From the NCBI RefSeq assembly GCF_004959855.1, contig NZ_SPNT01000003.1, positions 62,001-126,000 on the forward strand: 64,000 bases of DNA, written 5' to 3'. The position numbers were made by a program, and so were the translations under genes. Source of the DNA: Nitratireductor sp. XY-223 (GTDB lineage Bacteria > Pseudomonadota > Alphaproteobacteria > Rhizobiales > Rhizobiaceae). The notes below the pieces were generated by a model. The model did no database searches. It saw nothing but the letters and a program-made list of their open reading frames with translations, and was not told the DNA's origin. Below are positions 20,468 through 32,590 of the stretch, in pieces (positions within the stretch are counted from its first letter, which is position 1; every line of letters starts with the position of its first letter).

Positions 20468-21050
20468 CGCGGCACGTTCCGCGGATGATTTCGGGCATCT
20501 GCAGATCGATAAGACGCGAACTGCCGGCAGTCGGCGTATCGAACAGTGTCAGAACCAGTTTGAAGGGTTGGTATCGGCGACCCGTGGAAATCCAGTTGCC
20601 GGTCTTTGGGTTGCCACTGACATTGATGGCAAAGGCGCCGTTCTGGTTCTTTGCCACATTTTGCGAGTGAAACGCCGAAGGAAAGGCGGGGTCGACCTCC
20701 AGCAGCGCATCGTTGGCGTCGGTCGCGTGGAGGGTCCAGAACCGAGCAGGCGGCGTCTGGCCGGCGATCACGTAGTCACACTCGACGACCAGCCGCGCGC
20801 CGCTGCTGTCGTTGCCGGCAAAAAACACCAGGCCTTCGGCATCGCCGAGGAGCAGCTGGCCGGCGCGGGCGCGGTGGGCCTTGGCATAGGGATCGGCCTG
20901 CTCGGTCTGCGCCAGGGGCCAGGCGGTCCACGGTCCGATCGCGATCGAACCGAAACCGATCGTCGCCTTGAGCGCGTAGACCGCGCTGATCATGGCGCCG
21001 CCGAAGGCAATGATGAAAATGGCAGCGATGGTGGCGGGGACGCGGAACAA
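20460..21050 (-). CDS. DUF1214-type protein
   Basis: ATDANDALLEVDPAFPSAFHSQNVAKNQNGAFAINVSGNPKTGNWISTGRRYQPFKLVLTLFDTP. Confidence 0.65.
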   Translation of the reverse strand: MFRVPATIAAIFIIAFGGAMISAVYALKATIGFGSIAIGPWTAWPLAQTEQADPYAKAHRARAGQLLLGDAEGLVFFAGNDSSGARLVVECDYVIAGQTPPARFWTLHATDANDALLEVDPAFPSAFHSQNVAKNQNGAFAINVSGNPKTGNWISTGRRYQPFKLVLTLFDTPTAGSSRLIDLQMPEIIRGTCRDG

Positions 21051-21131
21051 CGACGTTTGGCCTCAAGGTCGAATGAACGGTTCCCCTGACATAGCAGTTG
21101 CCCGCGGAATTCGCCAAACCGGAATTGAAGC

Positions 21132-23306
21132 CTACTCGACCGCGGCTGGCTGCTCGTCCGGTTTGAAGGCCACGGAACGCTGCGATTGCGTGTTCACCGG
21201 CGGTGCGTTCGCAAAATCCTCGGCCAGTTCGCGCAGCAGCGACGTGGCTTGCTTGGACAGGACACGGGGCCGGATGATCGGCTCTCCGCTGTCGTCGGTG
21301 AGCTCGCTCCGCGTTGCCAGCTTCTCGCTTCCGTCTTCCTCAAGCTCCGGGTCCTCGATGCCGGGTATCGGTTTCAGTTCAATGCCTTGATGGGCATATG
21401 TCATGAACTGCTTGAAGGTCATGGCCGGCAGCGACCCGCCGGTCATGCGCGCCGTCGGCTGAAAATTGTCCTTGCCGAACCAGACAGCCGCGGTGAAGTT
21501 GCCGGTGAAACCCACGAACCAGCCATCGCGGTAGGCCTGCGTGGTGCCGGTCTTGCCGCCGGTCTTGATTCCCTCGAGCTTGGCCCGGCGGCCCGTTCCC
21601 CACTCGGGAATCTGGGTGAGAATCGTGTTCATCGAGCGGATCGTCTCTTCATCGAGCAGCCGCTTGCGCTCCGGCACATCGCGCCGCTGGTCGAAAAGAA
21701 CCTTCCCGGAATAGTTCATGATCTGCGTGATGCCGTGACGGTTCGGCGCCATGCCGCCCGCCGCAAACACCGAATAGGCCGTCGCCTGATCGAGGACCGT
21801 CACTTCGGATGTTCCGAGCGGCATGGTCTTGTCCAGCGCGACGTTGCTTTCCACGCCCAGCCGTTTGGCCATTTCGGCGATCTTCTCGGTGCCGAGATGA
21901 TCGCGCGCAAGGCGGACCGGTATCGTGTTCACGGACTTGACCAGCGCAGTCGTCAGGTCGATCCGGCCCTTGTATCCGCGGCCGTAGTTGCGCGGCGACC
22001 ATCCCCGCCAGGTGATGGGTGCGTCGCGGATGGTCGTTTCCGGCGTGAAGCCGTTTTCCATGGCTGTCGTATAGACGAATACCTTGAACGATGACCCCGG
22101 CTGCCGCAGCGCCTTGGTCGCCCGGTTGAACTGGCTTTCGCCGTAGTCCCGCCCGCCGACCATGGCCCGTACGGCACCGCCGTTCTCGATCAGGATGATG
22201 GCGCCCTGGTCGACATCGTAGCGCTTGCCGTATTGGCGCAGCCCCGCCTCGAGCGCTTCCTCGGCCGCCCGTTGCAGGTTCTCGTCGATGGTCGTGCGCA
22301 CGATCAGCGAATGATCGTGATAGCGCGCTGCGATGCGCCTGACTTCCTCGAAGGCCCAGTCAAGGAAATAGTCCGGCGATTCCCTGTCTCCACGGTCGAC
22401 AATGTCGGCCGGCTTGCGCCGCGCGCCGATGACCTGTCCCTCGGTCATCAGCCCGCCCTGGACGAGGTTTGTAAGCACTTCGTTGGCGCGTCCGCGCGCC
22501 GCCGGCAGGTTGATGTGCGGCGCGTAACGGGCGGGCGCCTTGAACAGCCCGGCCAGCATGGCCGACTCCGCCAGCGTCACGTCGGTGATTTCCTTGCCGA
22601 AATAGAACTGTGCGGCGGCCGCGATGCCGAAGGTGCCGCCGCCCATATAGGCCCTGTCCAGGTAGAGCCGCAGGATCTCGTTCTTCGACAGATTGGCCTC
22701 CAGCCACAGGGCAAGGAAGGCCTCCTTGATCTTGCGCTCGATGGTGCGCTCGTTGGTCAAAAACAGGTTTTTCGCCAGTTGCTGGGTGATGGTCGAACCG
22801 CCCTGGACGACCGAATTGGCCCGCACGTTTTCCGTCATGGCGCGCGTCAGGCCAAAGAGATCAATGCCGAAATGCTCGAAGAATCGGCGGTCTTCCGTCG
22901 CCAGCACCGATTTGATCAGATGGTCCGGCAGCGCGTCGATCGGCACCGAATCCTCATGGATGATGCCCCTGTGGCCGATCTCGTTGCCGTAACGGTCGAG
23001 GAAAGTGACGGCGAAATCGTCCTGTTCGCGCCAGTTGCCGTAGGTTTCCTCGAAGGCGGGCAGCGCCAGCGCCAGCAGCAGCACGGCGCCGGCCGTTCCC
23101 AGCGTCATCGACTCCCCGAGCACCTCGAAAAACCACCTTTTGTAGCCTTTTGCGTGGTACCGGCGGAAGAAGATGTTGATGTCTTCCCACTTCTCGCCGA
23201 GCCCGGAGCCGGCCGACCAGAGCACCGAATCGATCCATGAATCGAGCCGCAGGAAGAGATGCCGGCGTTTCCTCGGTCGCTGATCCTGGCTGAAAGGGTC
23301 CTGCAA
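21132..23306 (-). CDS. Penicillin-binding protein 1A-type bifunctional transglycosylase/transpeptidase
   Basis: [81 protein letters not shown]. Confidence 0.92.
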   Translation of the reverse strand: MQDPFSQDQRPRKRRHLFLRLDSWIDSVLWSAGSGLGEKWEDINIFFRRYHAKGYKRWFFEVLGESMTLGTAGAVLLLALALPAFEETYGNWREQDDFAVTFLDRYGNEIGHRGIIHEDSVPIDALPDHLIKSVLATEDRRFFEHFGIDLFGLTRAMTENVRANSVVQGGSTITQQLAKNLFLTNERTIERKIKEAFLALWLEANLSKNEILRLYLDRAYMGGGTFGIAAAAQFYFGKEITDVTLAESAMLAGLFKAPARYAPHINLPAARGRANEVLTNLVQGGLMTEGQVIGARRKPADIVDRGDRESPDYFLDWAFEEVRRIAARYHDHSLIVRTTIDENLQRAAEEALEAGLRQYGKRYDVDQGAIILIENGGAVRAMVGGRDYGESQFNRATKALRQPGSSFKVFVYTTAMENGFTPETTIRDAPITWRGWSPRNYGRGYKGRIDLTTALVKSVNTIPVRLARDHLGTEKIAEMAKRLGVESNVALDKTMPLGTSEVTVLDQATAYSVFAAGGMAPNRHGITQIMNYSGKVLFDQRRDVPERKRLLDEETIRSMNTILTQIPEWGTGRRAKLEGIKTGGKTGTTQAYRDGWFVGFTGNFTAAVWFGKDNFQPTARMTGGSLPAMTFKQFMTYAHQGIELKPIPGIEDPELEEDGSEKLATRSELTDDSGEPIIRPRVLSKQATSLLRELAEDFANAPPVNTQSQRSVAFKPDEQPAAVE

Positions 23307-23482
23307 CTTGGTTATCCCGTCTGTTGACTGGCGGTGCGGCGACGTTCACAACGCACCGGTCCGCCCAAGGTCCTTACTGGCCGCGCACCCTCTTGTCTTG
23401 TGCCTATATTAGAACATGTGGGCAAGGGGTGCAGCAAAAAGTAACAGACATTGTTACCGTCGCGCTAAAGAACGGAGTGCCG

Positions 23483-23941
23483 ATGACGCGCGATCCTTTC
23501 TGGAAAACGACCAGCCTCGAGGAAATGTCCGACGAGCAGTGGGAAAGCCTGTGCGACGGCTGTGGACGCTGTTGTCTCAACAAGCTTGAAGACTGGGACA
23601 CCGGCGAAATCGCCTGGACCAATGTCGCCTGCAAGCTGCTCGACGCCGATTCGTGCCGCTGCACGGACTACGAGAACCGCCAGGACAAGGTGCCCGAGTG
23701 CATCAGCCTCACGCCGAAATCGGTACGGGCGCTCACCTGGCTGCCGCCGACCTGCGGCTACAAGCTGATCGCCGAGGGCAGGGATCTCTACTGGTGGCAT
23801 CCGCTTGTCTCTGGCGACCCGGAAACGGTTCATATTGCCGGCGTTTCGGTGCGCGGGCGCACGGTCCCGGAAGCCGGCATGGAGGCGGAGGACTTCGAGG
23901 AACACATCGTCGACTGGCCGTTCGAGCCGGTGGACGGCTGA
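23483..23941 (+). CDS. YcgN/UPF0260-type cysteine-cluster protein
   Basis: [45 protein letters not shown]...[26 protein letters not shown]. Confidence 0.9.
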   Translation: MTRDPFWKTTSLEEMSDEQWESLCDGCGRCCLNKLEDWDTGEIAWTNVACKLLDADSCRCTDYENRQDKVPECISLTPKSVRALTWLPPTCGYKLIAEGRDLYWWHPLVSGDPETVHIAGVSVRGRTVPEAGMEAEDFEEHIVDWPFEPVDG

Positions 23942-24140
23942 CACGGCGCCCATGGGCGCCGGCAACGAACATGAACCGTCCGTTCATTTTTAGTTCAGAC
24001 ACGGTCCTGTACACATTAACGACAAGTTTAATCAGTTGGCCCGCGCCATGGACGAAAAGGCGGGGCCGCATATAAGGTGTGCCGGGTTTTTCCGGTCATT
24101 CCAGGGGTTAACGGCCAAGCGGCCGTCTTGAAGGTCGAAG

Positions 24141-24395
24141 ATGAACGGTTATAAGAAGATACTGCTGGTCACGCTGATGGCCCTGCCGTTTGCGGCGCTG
24201 GAAGCAGGCGATGCCGCCGCTCAGAGCGCCGACTGTTCGGCCGCGGTCCAGCGCGTGCTGGCACAGACCAACGGTCAGTTGCTGTCGGTCAAGGTCGCCA
24301 AGAACGGCGGACAGCCCGTCTGCAAGATCACCGTGCTTGCCCCCGATGCGAGCGGCAAGAGACGGCGCAAGATGACCGTCAATGCCAGGCCGTAG
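24141..24395 (+). CDS. feuN: Small periplasmic protein, candidate FeuN modulator of the adjacent two-component system
   Basis: 84 aa with signal peptide, directly upstream of a response regulator/kinase pair, matching the size and position remembered for S. meliloti FeuN. Confidence 0.6.
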   Translation: MNGYKKILLVTLMALPFAALEAGDAAAQSADCSAAVQRVLAQTNGQLLSVKVAKNGGQPVCKITVLAPDASGKRRRKMTVNARP

Positions 24396-24426
24396 CCGGC
24401 CAGGGTGAATCGGAGGCGGGCAGAGC

Positions 24427-25098
24427 ATGCGAATACTTGTTGTCGAGGATGACCGGGATCTCAACCGCCAGCTCAGCGAGGCGCTGGAAGAGGCCGGATA
24501 CGTGGTCGACAAGGCCTTCGACGGTTCGGAAGGCCACTTTCTCGGCGATACCGAGCCCTACGATACGGTCATACTCGATATCGGGCTTCCGGAAATGGAC
24601 GGGATAACGGTGCTCGAGGAATGGCGTGCGGCCGGCCGGTCCATGCCGGTGCTCATCCTCACGGCGCGCGACCGCTGGAGCGACAAGGTGGCCGGAATAG
24701 ACGCCGGCGCCGATGATTATGTCGCCAAGCCTTTCCACGTTGAAGAGGTGCTCGCCCGGGTGCGGGCGCTTATCCGCCGCGCCGCCGGGCATTCATCATC
24801 CGAGATCGCTTGCGGACCGCTGCGCCTCGACACGCGCGGCGCCAAGGCGACCGTTGACGGCAAGGCACTCAAGCTGACGTCCCACGAATTCCGCCTGCTG
24901 TCCTACCTGGTGCATCACGAGGGCAAGGTGGTGTCGCGCACCGAGCTCGTCGAGCACATGTACGACCAGGACTTCGATCGCGATTCCAACACGATCGAGG
25001 TGTTTGTCGGGCGGCTGCGCAAGAAGCTTGGCACCGATATGATCGAAACCGTGCGCGGGCTTGGATACCGGATTCAGGCTCCAGGCGATGGCAGCTGA
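24427..25098 (+). CDS. feuP: OmpR/PhoP-type response regulator, FeuP-like
   Basis: Receiver (VVEDDRDLNRQL...ILDIGLPEMDG...LTARDRWSDKVAGIDAGADDYVAKPFH) and winged helix. Confidence 0.75.
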   Translation: MRILVVEDDRDLNRQLSEALEEAGYVVDKAFDGSEGHFLGDTEPYDTVILDIGLPEMDGITVLEEWRAAGRSMPVLILTARDRWSDKVAGIDAGADDYVAKPFHVEEVLARVRALIRRAAGHSSSEIACGPLRLDTRGAKATVDGKALKLTSHEFRLLSYLVHHEGKVVSRTELVEHMYDQDFDRDSNTIEVFVGRLRKKLGTDMIETVRGLGYRIQAPGDGS

Positions 25099-26494
25099 AA
25101 AACGGCAGCCGCGTTCGCTCGCGGCGCGTGTTCTTGTTATCGCAACAGGCTGGGCGGTCATCGCGCTCATCGTAATCGGCATCCTCATCCTGACGCTCTA
25201 CCGCAACGGCACAGAACGCGGGTTCCGAGACCTGTTGCGCGCCCAGCTTTACAATGTCATCAATTCGGTTTCGCTCGGCGAGAACGGGCGGCTCGAGGGA
25301 ACGCCGCAACTGGGCGACCTGCGCTTCAGCCAGCCGGGCAGCGGCTGGTACTGGATCGTCGATATTGTCGGCGACAACCCCCCGGACAAGCTTGCCTCGG
25401 TCTCCCTCGGTGACCGCACCATCGCGATCGCCAGCCCTGAATCCGCGCCCTTCAACGAGCGTTACGAACGCATCTATGCAGCGCTCGACAGCACCGGACA
25501 GGAGGAACTGGTGGCCGAGACCGAGGTGCTCCTCGGCGACAACGGTGAAATCGCGCGCTTTCGCGTCGCCGGAGCCATGGCCGACCTCAACGCCGATGTG
25601 TCCGCCTTCTCGCGGCAGCTCATTCTCTTTCTCGTCGTTTTCGGCCTCGGCAGCCTGTTGGTGAACGCCATTGCCATTCTGTTCGGCTTGCGCCCGCTCG
25701 ACCGGATTCGCCGGTCCCTCGAGGAGATCCGTGCCGGCAAGACCGAATCGCTCGAGGGCAGTTTCCCGCGCGAGATCGCCCCGCTGACAGGCGAGGTCAA
25801 CGCGCTGATCGAGAACAACAGGCGAATCATCGAGCGGGCGCGCATGCAGGTCGGCAACCTGGCCCACTCGCTGAAGACCCCGATCGCCGTTCTGCTCAAT
25901 GAAAGCCGCGCGATGGAACCGGATCAGGCGCGGCTCGTCCACGAGCAGGCGACGGCGATGCAGAACCAGGTCCAGCACTATCTCGATCGCGCGCGTATCG
26001 CTGCCCAGCAGAATTCGGTTCTGGTGCGAACGGACACGCAAAAGACAATGCAGCGCCTGATGCGGGTGATGGAGCGGCTCAACCCGGACATGGAATTCGA
26101 GCTGATCATGCCGGACGATCCGCCCGATCTCGCCATGGAGCAGCACGACGTCGAGGAGATCCTCGGAAACATGCTTGAAAATGCCGGCAAATGGGCCACC
26201 GGGCGCGTTCGCATCCGGGTCGAATCGGAAGAACCGGTGCCCGCCGCGGCGGGGTCGGAAACGCGCGTGGCGCTCGCTGTTACGGTCGAGGATGACGGGC
26301 CCGGCATGCCGGACGACCAGCTCGCCGAGGCGATGAAACGCGGACGCCGGATGGATGAGAGCAAACCCGGAACGGGACTGGGACTTTCGATCATCAAGGA
26401 GATTTCGGAGGAGTACAAGGGGTCGGTCGAACTCGGCCGCAGCGATCTTGGCGGCCTGAGCGTGACGGTTTATTTGCCGGTTGCGGTTCGTTAA
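25088..26494 (+). CDS. feuQ: Sensor histidine kinase, FeuQ-like
   Basis: LAHSLKTPIAVLLNESR, VEEILGNMLENAGKWA, DDGPGMPD, GTGLGLSIIKEISEEYKGSVEL (PhoQ-like). Confidence 0.75.
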   Translation: MAAEKRQPRSLAARVLVIATGWAVIALIVIGILILTLYRNGTERGFRDLLRAQLYNVINSVSLGENGRLEGTPQLGDLRFSQPGSGWYWIVDIVGDNPPDKLASVSLGDRTIAIASPESAPFNERYERIYAALDSTGQEELVAETEVLLGDNGEIARFRVAGAMADLNADVSAFSRQLILFLVVFGLGSLLVNAIAILFGLRPLDRIRRSLEEIRAGKTESLEGSFPREIAPLTGEVNALIENNRRIIERARMQVGNLAHSLKTPIAVLLNESRAMEPDQARLVHEQATAMQNQVQHYLDRARIAAQQNSVLVRTDTQKTMQRLMRVMERLNPDMEFELIMPDDPPDLAMEQHDVEEILGNMLENAGKWATGRVRIRVESEEPVPAAAGSETRVALAVTVEDDGPGMPDDQLAEAMKRGRRMDESKPGTGLGLSIIKEISEEYKGSVELGRSDLGGLSVTVYLPVAVR

Positions 26495-26583
26495 TCTTTG
26501 CGTCCCATCATGTCAGCCAAAACACTGCCACAATGACGCCCTATGTCGACTTCAAATCTAGGTACACGGATAAAGGCGGGACC

Positions 26584-27012
26584 ATGAGATTCGGCTACCT
26601 GATATCGTCGTTTGTGCTGGCGCTGGCGGTTGCCGGCTGCTCGAACACGGGCGGGCAGTCGAGTTTTCTCAACTCGTTCGTCCCGCAATCGACCGGTAAA
26701 TCTTCCGTGATCGATGCGCTGAACGGCGGCATTATTGACCCGTCCGTTTCGGCACAGCTGAGCTCGGAGGACCGCATGAAGGCCCTCGAGGCCGAATATC
26801 GTGCGCTGGAAATTGCTCCGAGCGGACAGATCGTCGCATGGCAAGGCGCGCAAAGCGGCGTTTCCGGCGAGGTTTTCGCCGCGCAGCCCTATGAAGTGGG
26901 GTCCCAGAACTGCCGGCAATACGTGCACAAGGTGGTGCAGGACGGTGTGACCACGACCGCGCGCGGAACGGCCTGCCGCTCCGAGGACGGCAACTGGACG
27001 CCGCTTGTTTGA
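26584..27012 (+). CDS. Surface-antigen-like lipoprotein (17 kDa antigen/RT0821 type)
   Basis: Lipobox VAGCSN; WQGAQSGVSGEVFAAQPYEVGSQNCRQYVHKV. Confidence 0.65.
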   Translation: MRFGYLISSFVLALAVAGCSNTGGQSSFLNSFVPQSTGKSSVIDALNGGIIDPSVSAQLSSEDRMKALEAEYRALEIAPSGQIVAWQGAQSGVSGEVFAAQPYEVGSQNCRQYVHKVVQDGVTTTARGTACRSEDGNWTPLV

Positions 27013-27106
27013 AGCCCATAATTACAATAATTAAAGGTTGAACACCCGGCAGCCGGAAAATCGTCCGGTTCGGGGCATTTGAACAGGGTCTGACGCCTGA
27101 GCAATC

Positions 27107-28249
27107 ATGATGTTTTGGGTCTTGGCCGCCATCCTGACGGTGGCCGCCACCATTAGCCTGCTGGTGCCGCTGGCACGCAGCGCGAGCCGGCAGGACGGGA
27201 CAAATGAGCATGACGCGGAGGTCTATTACGACCAGCTGCGCGAGATCGATCGCGATATCGAATCCGGACTGATTGCCCAGGAGGAAGCAGAGTATGCCCG
27301 CGCCGAAGTCGGGCGGCGGCTGCTCAAGGCCTCCAAAACGGACTCACGGCAATCGCGGGCCCGCTCGCCTCTTTCAACGGCCGCACGCTACGTTGTGATC
27401 ATCTTCCTGCCGCTGATGGCGGTGGTCGGTTACCTTGCCGTCGGCAAGCCCGGTATGCCGGCGCAGCCGCTCGCAGGGCGTATCGAGGCGGAGCCCGACG
27501 ACGGCAACGACATCACCACCCTGGTGGCGCAGGCTGAAACCCATCTCGCCAGCAACCCGGAAGATGGCCGCGGCTGGGACGTCCTGGCCCCCATCTATCT
27601 CAACCTCGGGCGTGTTGCGGACGCCGAGACGGCCTACCGGAACGCGATCCGCCTGCTTGGTTCGACCGCGCCCCGCCAGGCCGGTCTGGGACGGGCGCTG
27701 ATTACGCAGAGCGGCGGCATCGTGACGGCCGAGGCCCAGGCCGCGTTCCAGGCCGCCGAGGAACTGGAGCCCGGCAACCCGTTGTCCTCATTCTTCCTGG
27801 CGCTCGGTCTTGCGCAGGAAGGCAGATTTGCCGAAGCCAAGCTGGCTTTCGAAAGGCTTGCCGCCAATTCCCCGCCCGACGCGCCCTGGATGCCGCAGGT
27901 GAGGGCGCATCTGCAGGGCATCGACGCGAACCTGGCGGTCGCGGGCGAGGCGGCTCCCGGTCCGGATGAAGAGGACGTGGCGGCGGCCATGGAGATGAGC
28001 TCCGAGGAGCGCTCGGAAATGATCGGCGGCATGGTCGCCGGCCTCGATGCGCGCCTGCGGGACAATCCCGATGATCTTGACGGATGGCTGCGGCTGGTTC
28101 GCTCCTACATGGTGCTTGGAGAGCCGGAAAAGGCCGGCGATGCGCTCGGCCGGGCGCTGGAGAATTTCGAGGACGGCAGCGCGGGCCGGCTGGCACTTAC
28201 CAGGGCGGCCGAGCAGTTCGGGTTGATACCGCAGAAGGTGGAACAATGA
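27107..28249 (+). CDS. ccmI: Cytochrome c maturation protein CcmI/CycH
   Basis: N-terminal membrane anchor, [37 protein letters not shown] region; start of ccmIEFH cluster. Confidence 0.92.
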   Translation: MMFWVLAAILTVAATISLLVPLARSASRQDGTNEHDAEVYYDQLREIDRDIESGLIAQEEAEYARAEVGRRLLKASKTDSRQSRARSPLSTAARYVVIIFLPLMAVVGYLAVGKPGMPAQPLAGRIEAEPDDGNDITTLVAQAETHLASNPEDGRGWDVLAPIYLNLGRVADAETAYRNAIRLLGSTAPRQAGLGRALITQSGGIVTAEAQAAFQAAEELEPGNPLSSFFLALGLAQEGRFAEAKLAFERLAANSPPDAPWMPQVRAHLQGIDANLAVAGEAAPGPDEEDVAAAMEMSSEERSEMIGGMVAGLDARLRDNPDDLDGWLRLVRSYMVLGEPEKAGDALGRALENFEDGSAGRLALTRAAEQFGLIPQKVEQ

Positions 28250-28689
28250 CTCGCAAACAAAAACGGCTGGCGGTCATCGCCGGCGGCGTCGGCGTCATAG
28301 GCGTCGCCGTTCTGCTGGTGCTTTTCGCCCTGCAGGAGCAGATCGTCTATTTTCACTCGCCGACCGACATCGCCGAAAAACAGGTCAGCCCCGGCACCCG
28401 CATCCGGCTCGGCGGTCTTGTCGCCGAAAACTCGGTGACGCGCGGCCAGGGAACGGAAGTTGCGTTCGCCGTGACCGACACGGCAAACACTGTCAATATC
28501 ACCTATAACGGCATCCTGCCGGACCTTTTCCGGGAGGGGCAGGGGGTCGTCGTCGAGGGTGCGTTCCAGCCCGGCAATACCCGGTTCGTCGCAGATACCG
28601 TCCTCGCCAAGCACGACGAAACCTATATGCCGAAGGAAGTCGCCGACAGCCTGAAGGAGCAGGGTGTCTGGCAGGGCGATGGGGAGTAG
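28246..28689 (+). CDS. ccmE: Heme chaperone CcmE/CycJ
   Basis: [30 protein letters not shown]...[14 protein letters not shown] (heme-binding H..Y). Confidence 0.95.
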   Translation: MTRKQKRLAVIAGGVGVIGVAVLLVLFALQEQIVYFHSPTDIAEKQVSPGTRIRLGGLVAENSVTRGQGTEVAFAVTDTANTVNITYNGILPDLFREGQGVVVEGAFQPGNTRFVADTVLAKHDETYMPKEVADSLKEQGVWQGDGE

Positions 28690-28698
28690 GACCGCACG

Positions 28699-30681
28699 AT
28701 GATCGTCGAACTCGGCCACTACGCGCTTGTCATGGCACTCGCCGTCGCGCTGCTGCAATCGGTGCTGCCCGTCATCGGTTCGGTCCGCCAGGATGCCGGG
28801 CTGATGGCGATGGCGCCTGCGGCCGCCGTCACCTCTTTCTTTCTGGTGCTATTGGCTTTTGCCGCGCTGACGGCTTCCTATGTCACGTCCGATTTCTCGG
28901 TGCAGAATGTCTGGGAAAACTCGCATTCGCTGAAGCCGATGATCTACAAGATCTCCGGCGTGTGGGGGAACCACGAGGGCTCAATGCTGCTGTGGATCCT
29001 GATCCTGGTCTTCTTCAGCGCGCTCGTTGCCTTTTTCGGCGGCAATCTCCCGGCCGCACTGAAAGCCAATGCCCTGGCCGTGCAGGCGTGGATCACCTCG
29101 GCCTTTCTGCTGTTCGTGCTTCTGACGTCGAATCCGTTCCAGCGTCTCACCCCGGCGCCGATCGAGGGACGGGACCTTAACCCGATCCTTCAGGACGTCG
29201 GGCTCGCCATCCATCCGCCGTTGCTCTATCTCGGCTATGTCGGCTTCTCCATCTGCTTCTCATTCGCGGTGGCGGCGCTGATAGACGGGCGCATCGACGC
29301 GGCCTGGGCCCGCTGGGTGCGGCCCTGGACGCTGGCTGCTTGGACGGCGCTGACGGCCGGAATAGCCATGGGCTCCTACTGGGCCTACTACGAGCTGGGC
29401 TGGGGCGGCTGGTGGTTCTGGGACCCGGTCGAGAATGCCTCATTCATGCCCTGGCTTGCCGGCACCGCGCTGCTGCACTCCGCGCTCGTTATGGAAAAGC
29501 GCGAGGCGCTGAAAATCTGGACTGTGCTTCTCGCCATCATCACCTTCTCGCTGTCACTGCTCGGTACGTTCCTGGTGCGCTCCGGCGTTCTGACCTCGGT
29601 CCACGCCTTCGCCACCGACCCGACCCGCGGCGTATTCATCCTCGGCATCCTGGTGATTTTCATCGGCGGCGCGTTCACACTGTTTGCATTGCGCGCGCAG
29701 TCGCTCAAGCACGGAGGGCTCTTTGCTCCGGTTTCGCGCGAGGGCGCGCTCGTCCTCAACAACCTGTTCCTGACGACGGCGACGCTGACGGTCCTGGTCG
29801 GGACGCTCTATCCGCTCGTCCTCGAAGCGCTGACCGGCTCCAAGATCTCGGTCGGTCCGCCGTTCTTCAACCTGACCTTCGGCCCTTTGATGGTGCCGCT
29901 GCTGCTGGCGGTTCCCTTCGGGCCGCTGCTTGCCTGGAAGCGCGGCGACCTTCTTGCCGTGTGCCAGCGGCTCTATGCGGCCGCCGGCATATCGCTGCTG
30001 GTGGCGCTGGCGGTGGTCTATTTCTCGACCGGCGCACCGGTGATGGCGGCCCTCGGCATCGCCATCGGCGCCTGGCTCATCTGCGGCAGCCTGACGGATC
30101 TCGCCTACCGCGCCGGCGCCGGCCGTGCCGGCCTGCCGGTCATGTGGCAGCGTTTGAAGGGACTGCCGCGTTCGGCATTCGGCACGGCGCTTGCCCATTT
30201 CGGACTGGGCGTTTCCGTCATCGGGATCGTCGCCGTCACTGCCTTCTCGACTGAACAGGTGATGACCTTGAAACCGGGCGAGCAGGCGGTCAGCGGGCCG
30301 TTTGCGCTGGAGTTCGAGGGGCTGCGTCCCAACACCGGCCCCAACTACACCGAACTGCAGGGCCGCTTCGCCGTGTCCCGCGACGGCGCGCAATTTGCAA
30401 CGATCACCGCCGCAAAGCGCGTCTACACGGCGCGGCGCATGCCGACGACGGAGGCCGGAATCCTGACGATCGGGCCAAGCCAGCTTTACGTGGCGCTCGG
30501 CGACGAAACGCCGGACGGCACGGTGGTGCGGATCTGGTGGAAGCCGTGGGTGACTTTCATCTGGTTCGGGACCGTGTTCATGTCCGTCGGCGGGATTGTG
30601 TCGCTTCTTGACCGCCGCCTCAGGGTGGGTGCGCCGGCGGCGAGCAAGGCGCGCGCCGCCACCGCGGGGCAGGCGACATGA
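28699..30681 (+). CDS. ccmF: Heme lyase CcmF/CycK
   Basis: WGGWWFWDPVENASFMPWLAGTALLHS, WGNHEGSMLLW, LTSVHAFATDP. Confidence 0.95.
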   Translation: MIVELGHYALVMALAVALLQSVLPVIGSVRQDAGLMAMAPAAAVTSFFLVLLAFAALTASYVTSDFSVQNVWENSHSLKPMIYKISGVWGNHEGSMLLWILILVFFSALVAFFGGNLPAALKANALAVQAWITSAFLLFVLLTSNPFQRLTPAPIEGRDLNPILQDVGLAIHPPLLYLGYVGFSICFSFAVAALIDGRIDAAWARWVRPWTLAAWTALTAGIAMGSYWAYYELGWGGWWFWDPVENASFMPWLAGTALLHSALVMEKREALKIWTVLLAIITFSLSLLGTFLVRSGVLTSVHAFATDPTRGVFILGILVIFIGGAFTLFALRAQSLKHGGLFAPVSREGALVLNNLFLTTATLTVLVGTLYPLVLEALTGSKISVGPPFFNLTFGPLMVPLLLAVPFGPLLAWKRGDLLAVCQRLYAAAGISLLVALAVVYFSTGAPVMAALGIAIGAWLICGSLTDLAYRAGAGRAGLPVMWQRLKGLPRSAFGTALAHFGLGVSVIGIVAVTAFSTEQVMTLKPGEQAVSGPFALEFEGLRPNTGPNYTELQGRFAVSRDGAQFATITAAKRVYTARRMPTTEAGILTIGPSQLYVALGDETPDGTVVRIWWKPWVTFIWFGTVFMSVGGIVSLLDRRLRVGAPAASKARAATAGQAT

Positions 30682-31160
30682 AGCACCCGGCCGTCCTCAT
30701 TCTCGCTGTTCTGCTTGCGATACCGGCCCTCGTGCTGCCATCCGGCGCTGTGACGCCGGACGAGGTGCTCGACGACCCGGTGCTGGAACAGCGCGCCCGC
30801 GACATCTCCGCCGGTCTGCGCTGCCTTGTTTGCCAGAACCAGTCGATCGACGATTCCGACGCGGATCTCGCCAAGGATCTCCGGGTCCTGGTGCGGCAGC
30901 GGCTTATGGAGGGCGACAGCGACCAGGAAGTTGTCGGCTACGTGGTGTCGCGTTACGGCGAGTTCGTTCTGCTGAAGCCCCGTTTCTCGGCGCGGACGCT
31001 CGTCCTGTGGGCGACCCCGGCCGTCATACTCCTGGGCGGGCTTTTGTATCTTGTGGTCAGCGCGCGCCGGCGCAGGCCGGTCTCGGATGCCGTGCCCCTG
31101 ACGGAAGCCGAACAAGCCGATCTCCGGAAAGTTTTAAGTTCGCGTGATCACGATAGCTGA
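30678..31160 (+). CDS. ccmH: Cytochrome c biogenesis protein CcmH/CycL
   Basis: LRCLVCQNQSIDDSDADLAKDLRVLVRQRLMEGDSDQEVVGYVVSRYGEFVLLKP. Confidence 0.95.
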   Translation: MKHPAVLILAVLLAIPALVLPSGAVTPDEVLDDPVLEQRARDISAGLRCLVCQNQSIDDSDADLAKDLRVLVRQRLMEGDSDQEVVGYVVSRYGEFVLLKPRFSARTLVLWATPAVILLGGLLYLVVSARRRRPVSDAVPLTEAEQADLRKVLSSRDHDS

Positions 31161-31204
31161 TAGTCTCGCGCCCGGATTTCAGCGCATTGACCGGGAGCAG
31201 GGAC

Positions 31205-32443
<1,239 letters not shown>

Positions 32444-32590
32444 GCGGCAAATCAGGATACAATCCGCCCTTCGCGCGGGAGAATTCCGAAGATTACAAAT
32501 TTGTCATATTTTGGATAGGCGACCGTAAGGTACGCCTCACTATCTCTTTTCATAGAGAGGGGACTGAACCGTCAGTCAAAGGACCTTTTT

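Noticed and set aside
23945-23960. Perfect 16-bp palindrome GGCGCCCATGGGCGCC just after the YcgN-like stop
   Set aside because: Striking but GC-only, adjacent to a stop codon and without other context; a regulatory role cannot be argued from sequence alone.
23993-24016. Possible CtrA box near ATTAACGACAAGTTTAAT
   Set aside because: Half-site spacing and orientation do not fit TTAA-N7-TTAAC.
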